Part shown: positions 31,679-43,400 of the stretch, one piece after another
Layout of the letters: every line of letters starts with the position of its first letter
How positions within the stretch are numbered: position 1 is the stretch's first letter
NCBI GenBank assembly: GCA_021186555.1
Contig: JAJKFL010000007.1
Coordinates: 3,842,501-3,906,500 of the forward strand
Direction: 5' to 3'
DNA: 64,000 bases
Origin: Reticulitermes speratus
Lineage: Eukaryota; Arthropoda; Insecta; Blattodea; Rhinotermitidae
Made by a program: the position numbers and the translations under genes
Notes under the pieces: model-generated
Told to the model about the DNA's origin: nothing
Databases searched by the model: none
What the model saw: the letters and a program-made list of their open reading frames with translations, nothing else

Positions 31679-34600
31679 GTAAGTACATCAACATGCAAAA
31701 TACCAGCGGAATAATCCCATTCAAATTCAACGGTCTATTCCTTTTGTACTTTCATCCATGGCCTAATTTATTTCCGTTTTCGCTTTGGATCCTTTCCCTC
31801 TCTCGTTCTTACCTTGCCCTGTGTTACGTTAAGACGTGAAATCTTCATCCCTTCTATGGCAGGGTTTTCAAAAACAGCTGCCTCCTGCCTGAATGTGTAA
31901 GAAGATTGTAAGTAGTGTACGGTGTGACGTAGTACGCGGAGTTTAACAAGGCGTTATTTACTTCCAAAATATCATAAGATTTCACGGTACATGCGTAAAT
32001 GTAATTTCATCGAGGCCACAAGGAAAGTACGGCCTTCCCTGGGCCGATTTTTGGGAAACTCGTAAATCCTCAACAGGCTTATGGGCAGATCTCTTATATC
32101 GAATTTCACCCAAATCGGACAATAAATTTGGAAAGTACGACTGGATAGTCATTTACGTCTGTAAGTGTGGCTATATATATACATACATATATCCATATAC
32201 ATGTACCAACAATTAACCATCTGACAGAATACTAACTGCCTAACTAACTCCATGGAGCAGAGACCTTCTTGAGAAGCTAACAGGTAGTAAAGAAATTTCT
32301 CGCGTTTTATGGAACTCGGTTGTTCATTACCGCATTCACAAGAGCCAGCCACCGGTCTCTATCCTGAGCTTGATCGATCCAGTCCATGCTTCCCACCCCA
32401 CTTCTTGAAGATCCCTTTTACTATTATCATTTATTTTCGGTCTACATCTTCAAAGCAGTCTCGTTCAATCAGGTTTCAACACGAAACCCTGACAGAATAC
32501 TTATTTATTAAAATCCATTCCCAGTTACCTGTGTCGGCTAAATTAAGCCATCCTAAGGCTGTGTACAAATATAAACAAAAAATATCCATTAGTCTACATT
32601 CTTCTCTTTCTGTATTTGCATTGTTAAATGGAAGCTTGCCTTCCAAGTGTGTCACAAAGTTAATGCAGTTGTGTTTCCGTGTATGTAGGCACCAATAACA
32701 TTGCAGTCGTCTGAAATATAATGCTGTATACTTTGGTACATATGTTAGAACGTGTTATTGAGATGCACTCTATCATCTACACTGAGGTTTGAAGCAGCAG
32801 GTACCTCTTAACGTTGGTACCCATCTACCAAATTACAAGACGTCACATTTCAAAAGACCGTGGTTTTAATACGCACCGCCGTGATGAAGTGAAACCTCAA
32901 ATCACCTGCACTAAAAGACACTGCCATTTTAATCTGTGAGATTGAAAGGGAAGATGGCAGAAATGCTCTCCTTCTGGGTCTACTAGAACACTCGCTGGAT
33001 AAACTGGTAGTGAATACTAATGCATCATGCTACTCGAGCAGTGACAGACGAAGCTGCTGCTTTGCCACTCAGCCTCAAACGAACTGCATGAAAGCTGAGT
33101 TACTCATAAATTGTCCTACCCACACCACTCCATGCTTTGCACATTTAGTGGGGAGGGTCTCTTTTCCGTTTAGGCAACAGGGGGACGTATTAGTCACAGA
33201 GTGAAGAGTGAGTGTAGTGTAGGTGGCTGGAGTCACTGCGTAAGTGTCTGCATGGGCTGACCATTCTTATGGTTGATGCTGATTATGGCAATCATGTTGA
33301 TTGTACAAGCAGGCAATGTGTAGTCGTTCGCGGTCAGTTCAGACGTTCCTACCCGACGGTTAAGCCATGAGAGGAAGCACCGCCGGCATTTCTGATAACT
33401 TCATAGGTTCTAACAGAAACCATTATATTTTACTCTCCGTTTTAGATACGTTATTATCAGCCCTCGTAGTTTCTCCGGCTGTGGTTGGATATTGGCGTGG
33501 TACTTGGATGCTTATGGATCATTATGTCTTTCCAGAACGACAAGTTTACAGTTGGTGGGTGTCAATTTCTATTGGTTACCTTGGACACCTTTTGTTCACT
33601 TTGGTTCAAGCGCCGATGACGAGATGCTTCCATCCTGATCAGCACAGGATTTTGTATTATGTTGCGTCTCGTGTATATACGGCGACATTCGCGTTCGTCT
33701 GTGTCAATTCGTGGCGTGGTGCGTGGAAGTTGATGGACCATCACATGGGTCATGATATTGGGTCACTATTGAGCATCACAGTGATCACAGTGATCAGCGT
33801 CATCGTTCTTGCAGCCACGAGGACCTTGAGGAACATCTCGGCTCCACCGTTTTCGATAGCAACCGACGATTGTGAAGGCTACTTCCAGGTGCCTACTATG
33901 TTCAAAGTGTCGGTGAGTTTGAAATCCGCTCCAGTTTTAGCCCTCTTTAAGGGGGAAATTAATCTATATAACACTTAAAACTCGGTTCCTGTCTTGCACA
34001 CTGCAAGTCAGATACAAAGACCGGTTCAGAATTGCTTGTTTTCTGAAATGTAGTCATCGCTTAGTATTCTCGAAACGAACAAGAAGTTACAAAACTTGAC
34101 CAGTTCCCGTCTTGAGGCGAAGTTGTAGGAGGTACCTGCTTGGCCTCCGACAGCATTTGCTGCTCCTGGTCACCGAGGTCGGACGGAAAAACGTTCAGTT
34201 TTCGAAAGGCTCTTCTGACGTAAAAGAAAAGCACATAATATGCAAAGTATAGAAAGCCAGCAAATCTAATTATGAGTGAAATATATCGAAGGCTTATCTT
34301 CTAGAAAAGACTAGGCATTTCGTTCTGTTAGGAAAATCATTACTGTTCATGTTTGAGAAACATTATAACACATAACAAAATTACAGATTTGAAGCCGGAG
34401 TTAGAATTACTTAGAGCAAAATGCGCTCTTCGAGGGGTTTGTTAAAAAAACGTCATTTATGGAAGTGGGTCACGAGGTAAAATATCTTGTAGCAGGGGCA
34501 CTACAAAATATCTTGTAGCAGGGGCAATACAAAATATCAGACAAGTAATACATGGGTCGGGTGTAGCAATGGGCTGGAAGGTCCGGGGATCGAATCCCGG

Positions 34601-37405
34601 TTGAGGGAAAGGTTTTCCGCACCCGTCCAGACCCGCCATGGGGCCCATCCATCCTCCTGTACTTGGATACAGGGTATCTTCCCCGATGGGGAAAGCGGCC
34701 GGGGCGTGGAGTTGACCACCCACCCCATCTACCACAGGAATTAAAGAAAGAGTAGAGCTATACCTATACTTTTCCTCTGGGTAGTCATGGCCTGTTATAG
34801 GGTGAATTTTAATATATGCGGTAAGCAATTTTATTGATAATTTCCATTCCGAAGTATAAAAGAATTTTCGCGAGCTGAAGGCAGGTATTGTAGCTTATTT
34901 TATTCCACATCATACAAGCTTTAAAGTGCGAACTCCTTGAATTGACGCTTAGTGTTCTGTGCCACTGACTGTGCAAGTAAACAGAGTTGTGTATCGAAGG
35001 TTCGTTACGATATGTCAGCAATTAGATATTGCAGCGTCTGGCATATAACAGCACAAAACCGAAAGCTTTAAAGTACAGAATGCACAACACGCGGCTTTGG
35101 AAATTTATTCCGTTCATACCTTGAAATTAAGAAAGTTTTGGATTTAGGTACTTTCCAGCAGATGAAGAGAACAAGTGGTTCTTCTGTCAACTTTGTGCTT
35201 TGAAGTTGCCATTTGACTCTCATTTAAATCAGCTCGAACATTTTCTACTAGCGTTAGCTCGATGTATACACAACCGCAATGTATATAGAACTTTCTACTT
35301 ATCTGGAAATAAGATGCTTGGACTCAAATAGTATTTATTAATTGAATTACGTATATTTTATATTATACATTTTATACATGACTGCGCACTGCATACGAAT
35401 ATACTGCAATTTACTCTGGAATGTACACTTTATCTTACCTTGGGCAATGTTACATATTCTTAACTAAATATAACTTTTGTGTCTACTTTCCGACGATGGC
35501 AACGTGTATCAGCCGAAACACTTTGGAATATCTTTTATGTTTACATTGTTACACTGTACACAGTGTTGGCATACTCTATGGCTTAAAGGAGTACACCCCG
35601 TTGTCATTGTACAAACGTAAGTACTCAATATAAAATTCTGTCAACACAAATGTATATTTATTATGTAGTAAAAGCTACAAGTTTCAGTCTTAAAAGACTA
35701 TCATCAGACCAAGTGTGAAAAAAATTGTACAAGCAAAAAAAACTAAAATTTAAACCCTTGTACAGTTCAATGTAAATTATCGGAAGAGAAATTCCGCCTA
35801 AAGAAATGGACACTCTACATGCAGAGATAATAGAAAATGAAAAAAAATGTTTGCATTCCAACAGGTTTTACAGCAATAAACGGCTTAAATAAGGAATTCG
35901 CTTCATTCTCTTTTATTTTGCAAAGTTTGCGGCTTTAAACTGAAGGTGAAAAAGTTCGCAGCTTTCAGATGAGTAGACAGATGAGGTACAACAAGAATAT
36001 CAATCTATTTATGAAGAAATATTTTCGTATGCAACTTGAATCTATGCCATTTTTCGGGAGCCCTGTCGGCCTGAGTGTAGTTACTAAATGCTTGACTTCA
36101 GTGGTTGTTACTAGATTGAAGTGGATTGACTCGACAAGCTTTTGTTTCAAGAACCGTCGTACAAGTTAGCATAGCTGGCACACCCACCTACACATGCATT
36201 TCATAATACTTCCACGAAACTAGTGTAGCGTGCATTAAGACAACTAAATTCGTCTACGCTGCCTTCGGTGAGTGAGGGTCAAGTTTAGTGTGGGCTCATT
36301 TCTAAATTCGAGTAATAAACATGGATTTGTGGCAGAAGCCTTAACGCGAAATTTTACCGTCGCAAGTATCTCTAGTCAAATACATCAATCAGTACTGACA
36401 CTCTTGGTGCATTTGCTTTCCATGAAGAATTCATTACCCTTCTTAAAGACAGACTCCGTGTACTTTAGAGCTGTCGAATAATTTCGCATCGTCACCATCT
36501 TTGTAACTGCTGACTTACAAACAGTAGTTTATAAATGCATGGTAAAAAGCAATCCCATTACAGGTCTGGACAGGCCCTTAGGGTTCCAGGAGGTTGAGGC
36601 TCCCAGATTTCTAGACAATCGGCACATGAAGGTGGTAAGGTTGTCAGCCCTACGCACCGGCCGCCTTTATCCCCCAGGAAATATTCCTGGTACTCATTTC
36701 TGTTAGAGGCTGAGTCGACCCCACGGCCATAGTGTTGCCGGAAGGATTATGTCAATGAAAATTTCCTATGACAACACCGGGAATCGAACCCGCGACCTTC
36801 CGGCTTGTAGCGCAGTGCCTCAACCAATTTGAATAACCATGAGTACATTACAAGAAGGTAAATAGATGTACAGATAAATAACATTAGTGAAAAAATAAAA
36901 AAACACTTATGTCTGACAGTAAGCTGGTTACAGCAAAATGTGTTTTGGCCTTCTATGTCTATATTTTTTAAACATAGAATTCAGGCCGTCTAAGACGTAA
37001 TTCCCGATTTGTTGAACCAGGGGTTGGGGTGGGGTGGACAGTGAGCAAAAAATTTCGCTGTGAGTCCGTGGATGAAATCTTGAATTTGTTCAGTCTATTT
37101 ACGGACCAAATCTGAATCAATTAATTACAAAAATGAATTTTAAGTTGCCGTCCAACCAAGAGGTAAAAAGACCTTTGCACGGCTGCCATATTGTTATTTA
37201 TAAGCCCATTCTAAAGAAATACCTGCGCGACGGTTGCATATTTTCTCCAATATCAACTACAATACTTTCTTCAGGACAGTAAAATAAGTGACGTCAGTGT
37301 CTCTGCTCCGCTACTTGTTACACATCAATGGCAGAAAGTTCATACCAAGTTTTGTAAAAATTGGACAAGTTGTTCAAAATTTTATATTTTATGACACCCA
37401 CTCAA

Positions 37406-37440
<35 letters not shown>

Positions 37441-40400
37441 GCCCACAAGTATTTCGCGTGAGAAAGTAATGCAACCCAAAAAATAATATTAAAAAGCACC
37501 CAGCTCCGTCAGTCTTGTCTGTCTGTCCCTAGAAACAACACCTCAATTTTTATAAAATCCTTTATGCTAGTGTAAGACATGAGTAGCTTATCTTTGTGAA
37601 GACATTTTTATTATATTTAATTTGATTAATTGTAAGGGCTGCTCTGCTGTCCTTTAGTAGGACACAATCCAGAGTGATTACTGGCCTGCTTACTGGACAT
37701 AACACTTTCAGAAGACACCTCTACATAATGGGACTGAGTGGCAGTACCATATGTAGGAAATGCGGAGCAGAGGAAGAGACCTCAGCCCATGTTTTGTGCG
37801 AGTATGAAGCTCTGGCGACACATAGACACACTCGTTTGGGTTCTTTCTTTCTGAACCCTGAAGACATCAAAGAACTAGGTCTAGGGGCGATCTGGACCTT
37901 TATTGTAAGGACAGGGTTCCTGACTTAGATTTGGTTAAGGGGCACAAAGGGCCTGTTAAAGGCCTACGTGCATCGGGACCGTAAGGGCCCGACCCATATT
38001 TATATTCTATTCTAAGGGCTGCTGTCCTTCAAGGACCAAAATAATATTTTACATATATTTCTAAGTGCTGTGACAGATTTTTACAGCAGTCGGCCTTCTG
38101 TTAGAGCCTGTACTTCTGTTAGAGCCTGTATTTCTGTTACAGCCTGTACTTCTGTTAGAGCCTGTACTTCTGTTAGAGCCTGTACTTCTGTTAGAGCCTG
38201 TACTTCTGTTACCATGTGCAGGTCAAATTCACCTCAATTTTCCAACTGTACTAGAACCATAACGTATTCATTCCTTCCACAGAATTAGACGTGCCACACT
38301 TCTGTAGTGGAGGTGTTGTTAAACATACGTATAAGATATTTTTAACTCATTATAAAATCTGTATTACGTAGGGAGCTAATACAGCGGTCCTCAAAGTGTG
38401 GTCCACATTATGGAACCGCGAGAAAAACCTCTGACCCAGCTAGGAATCGAATGCAAACTCACCGGTTGTCCAGCTGACAACTTACTCCCTACACTGATTG
38501 AGGTATCCATACTGGCTGCGCACATGTGTCTATATGACCAGTTAAATACCACATGCTTGTATGACGTGACAGATTGGAGCAGGAGAGCCGGATGGAACTT
38601 GATGGGTTCGTTAGATCCCCTAATGCGTCGTTCAAGATCTTTTTTTCCCAACGGCTACAGTTCTTTTAATACAAGCTATACTTTCAACACAAATTATTTA
38701 TTTTAAGTTTCTCTTTGGTCTCCAGATGGGTCGGGATAGCTCAGTAGGTATAGCGACACGCTACGGGCTGGACGGTCCGGGGATCGAATCCCTATGGGGG
38801 CGAGATATTTCGCACCCGTCCAGACCTGCCCTGGGGCCCGCCCAGCCTCTTGTACAATGGGAACCGGGCCTTTTTCCCGGGGGTAAAGCGGCCGGGGAGT
38901 GGCGTTGACCGCCCAGCGCCGTCTAACGCCGAGGTTGAAGAAATAGTGGAGCTATATCTCTACTCTCCCTCTGTGTCTTCATAGTCTGTTATAGGGTGAA
39001 ATTTACTTATACCTTTGGTCTCCAGACTAAAGATATATACCGCTTCCACCATTCGAATATAAAAATCGTGTTTTCAAATCTGAATCAGGATATGGTTACA
39101 TATATGCATTCTTTCCCCGTGATTGTTGTCCCCAATGGGCGGAGGCCCTACATGGATCGACTCCTCTCCAAGAATTTCCACCAAATACCTTCAGGTTCTC
39201 AGTTTCAGAAGGTAATTCTGAACTGTAGCACTCCAGAAGATATTATTTTAAGGCTGACGATGAAACATTCACCCTAAACTTCAGGCCTATACAAACTGTA
39301 AACGTAAAAACATAAACTTTAGCATAATAATTCAGCACCCGCGACAGCAAGTCGCTAGAGTGACTAGGCTACGAGACACGAAATTCCAAACCTTTAAGGA
39401 ACCCAAAGGTTTATTACCGTCTTCACAACAACCCTCTATCGGTCCATATCCTGAGCCAGATTAATCTAGTTCACACATTTCCGATTCGTTTTTTATAATC
39501 CACTTTAATATTATACTCTCAGCTGCAACTAGATATTGCAAGTGATTTTCCAAGCACAAAATTTTATGTATTCCATGCGTGCTAAGTGATTCACCCAACT
39601 CATCCTCCTTCCTTTGGATTATAGGTCTAGTTATGGATCCTTCTTATTGAAGATTCGTGTCTACACAGTGGAAGAACCTAGAATACTTGAATCTTCAGAG
39701 ACATCGCTGTGAGAACCTCGAATCTTGCAGAAATTCATCTTTTTTACAGTCACTTCCATATTGTTTAACTACAAGGGACACTTTACTTAGGGAAGTCACG
39801 TACCTTTATGTACGTCTTGGCTGTGACTATAGGCATGTATTTGGCTGTATGTCACTGTGAACAATAAAAACACGAATAGGTCTGAAAGCAAAGTGGCCGA
39901 TATTTCTGTCCGATATTAATCAAATTTGAATTTTCTCGACAGAGTTCAGTAACAATCTCCAGTATCAAATTTTACACAAATTCGTCCAGTGGGAATCGAG
40001 ATGATACATGCGGATGGAAAGACAGATATGACGAAGCTAACAGGCGCTTTTTGCGACTTTCGCCAAAGCGCCTAAAAACTGAACGGCTTCTCAATGCGGA
40101 GTCCACACCATGGAATCGCGTCATTAAGGGTGTTCTTACTGTGCAGGGGACCAGAGAGACGTCCCTCTACGTGCTAGACTGCCTCTTCAGTGTGCTCATT
40201 GTGGGCACTCTCGTGGTGTTCGTCTGGAGGGGGGCCTGGACCATCCTCGACCTCTATTTGTACCCACACCAACCAGTCTGGTCAGCCTGGGCATCGATCG
40301 TAAGTACCAACACTAAATGTATATTATCATCTCTTTGGATTTGATTAATCTGGCATTTTGTTATACACTAATGTCCATGTTCTTTTTTCTACATCAAGTT

Positions 40401-43400
40401 CCACATTGTAGTCTTCTGAGTTGAAATAAACACCCGCCATAGATTAGTCGGTGTACTTTTAGTAAATAGACAAGGAGTGCAAAATCCCCAGTATCCTGGT
40501 CGCCAAGGAGACTAAATTTTATATAATGGCACTTAGTATAATCAACAATAACTAGTCTGGTTTTCCTTACATACAAAATCGTATATCATTTCAAAGCGAC
40601 GTCCACAAAGAGCCAGGTACTAGTAAGTTCAAAGGCCACTCCAGAATTGTGAGTCCTCAGTATGGAACTTTCATCACGTCTAACTTTTAGAAAAATTGTG
40701 AAATCCTTTACTAGACTACGAGCTGAACTACCGGTGAAAAGGGGGATATTGCCGGCAGGGGGCACAGATTTTTTTCTCTAAAACTTCAGAAAGGACCTGG
40801 AGCCCAACCAGCCTCTAATTAAATGATTAGAGCAGCTCTATCCCGGACGATAAGCCTTTGAAACGTTACCCCGGTCACTCACACGTATCGAATTCCGAGA
40901 TTAAGAAGGTATGGAGTCATACCTCCATGTCTTCAAGACAACGTACATAAGTAGGCAGAAGTTGCTATTCACTTGTGTTATAAAAGCATTTTTTCTTTAA
41001 AGTTGTTTCTAACGTTTCGAAGCGACAAATTGTGTTTGCCTTAAGTGTAGGTTTCGAGGCAGTTTTTACTACAAATGTCTGTATTATATATGCAGCTGCC
41101 TTTTTGTGTTGACTGTAAAAGAACTCAAAGGCGTCCTTCTCAAGACAGACAAGCAGGCAGGTCAGTATTGAAGGCATTTAGACTCTTCAGTGACAAGAAT
41201 AATAGAGTCTGCTCACTTGAGCAGTATAGCGATTATCAAATAAAGCAGCTTAGGCTGAGTTTCCTGTCTTAATGACGCACAGTTTGAGAGGATTGATGCC
41301 AAGGGCAAATCCCATTGCCTTCAAGATGCAGCTCAGTTTGCATTGTCCTATCAGCCAAAATGAGTGCCGATTTGTTTCATATTTAGTCAGTGGAATTTGA
41401 CTCTTACTCCTGAGGTGAAGCACAGCTCACTTCAATTTATGCCTGAGGTTAAAAATGAGAAGAGTTTTACCTGGTTTTCCTGTATATTCAAGAAATATAC
41501 ATTAATAAACTACGATAATAACTTCAATTTAAAAATTTTCGCGAAGCGCAATATCTTCTGTACCCTTAAATCTAAACACAGATAAAAAATTATCAGACCG
41601 GCAAAACGAATTATTTTAATCGTCTTAAGGCTGATATTCATTCTAATCATACAAAAATTCAGTTATTGCGTGAAAGAGAAGGAAATACCTTTACTCTTCA
41701 CTGTAGTCAATTTATTTCACCAACTAAATTCACACTACTATCCAGATTTGAATGTTTTATATATATATATACATATATATATCCTACATGTTTCGGTGCC
41801 AACGCACCATCCACAGGGAGCACGTGATGCCAAGTTTAAAACCAACTGTCAGTAAACAGGGCACCTTTTTATAAGGTTCCACATTTTGGTGGGCTGCTTT
41901 GGTAATATCACTATTGTATAAAAAGTACAACTTATATTATTTTAAAAATACTTATAGTTAAAACACTAAAACATGATTAAAATGGCACCGAAACATGTCG
42001 AAGATATATATATATTATATATATATACATGTAACATTCAAATATGAATAGTAGTGTGCATTTAGTTGGTGAAATAAATTGACTGCGTTCATCAGAATAA
42101 TGCACGGAATGGACAATTTAGAAATAACATTTCGCTATTCCAATCCTAGTGAGCTGCGATAAAGAAATGAATATACCAACTGTGCGACGAACACCAAAAT
42201 GCTGGAAACAAATGGTGTCAGTTTACGTTACACTGACCGTGCATTCTATAGCAGTTGGAAGTTATTTATTTATCATACCAACTCATGCACAATTTTACAA
42301 TATTTTTACTTCACGGCATTCTGAATGCCGAAATACATATAGGGGTGAAGTAATAATATTGTGCATGAGTTGGTATGATAAATAAATAACTTCCAAATGG
42401 TGTCAGTGTTGTCATGTAACACCTAATGGGCTTCACGTTTCAGCAATCTCAGCCTTAACTCAATGAGTCTGAATTAATCGGTGAAGATAACAAGTAACGA
42501 CACCCTTATGGTGCCATATTGTCAAGTACTGTCTCAGTGCGTACAACTGGTACCGACTGTCTTTGCTGGACTAAAGCGGCGGAGCGTGGCGCTGATGACC
42601 CACCTCCATCTAACTCCGGGGTCGAGAATGGGTAGAGCTGTAGGATTTTTTTTTTGGTGGTGAAGGGCCCCGCAGCAGATGCTATGGACCTACCGCAGCC
42701 CGAAACGTTGTATTTAAACCAGCTGACGAGGCTGATGGCCCGAGAAGACTATATTGAATTATTAGTTGTTACCGTTTTTCCGTGTAATGGAGTACCGGTG
42801 GAATGAAATTGACAGGGGAAAACCGAAGTACTCGGGGAAAAACCTGTCCCAGTGCCACTTTGTCCACCACAAATCCCACATAAACTTACGCGGGATTGAA
42901 ATCGGGTCTCCGCGGCGAATAACCGCCTGAGCCACGGCACGGCCAAAAGCTGTAGGGTTACCTTAAAACAAAGTTGCCGAACTGTTGCACTGTTTTAATA
43001 GAGACAGACAGAAAAGGAGCCTGCTGCTTCTTAGTGCAGGTTATTGTGGAAGGTCGATCAGTTTTAACAGACTTGAAAAGTTGTCACCCTGCAACATCTT
43101 TACAAAATGGCAGTCGTGTTATGAAGACACATCTGTCCCTTACGTTAGATAATGTGGTCCTAGGGTTTAACAAAATTATTACGTTAAAAAATGAATTGAT
43201 GTAAAGTATGTGATAACCAGCCTCCACTACAGATCCTTCTGGTAGAGAAAGTGAAAACTGAATCCTGGTTCTCCCAAAACCCTATTTTTTATTTCCAGGT
43301 TCTAGGCTACGTCATCGTGTTACTTGCCTTCAGCCTGCAGTCGACTCTCAAGGGCTTTTGCGGAAGACTGATTGGCTTCTGGAGAGTTTGCCTTGCCGAC

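Larger units (their letters stand above)
31679..33366. other. Between the two fuseless first exons
   Basis: Intron for exon A and upstream region for exon B. It holds a LINE tail (32240-32470) and a dispersed-repeat fragment (32785-32850). No terminal exon with stop for exon A is apparent, which favours splicing onward to 39943. Confidence 0.55.
34809..36540. other. fuseless intron, no gene
   Basis: AT-rich with no ORF of note. Two hammerhead-like motifs in opposite orientation lie at 35485-35530 and 35671-35713. Confidence 0.5.

Noticed and set aside
33334-33366. Downstream promoter element for fuseless exon B
   Set aside because: The bases at +28 to +33 from the initiator-like TCAGTT fit the DPE consensus only in part.
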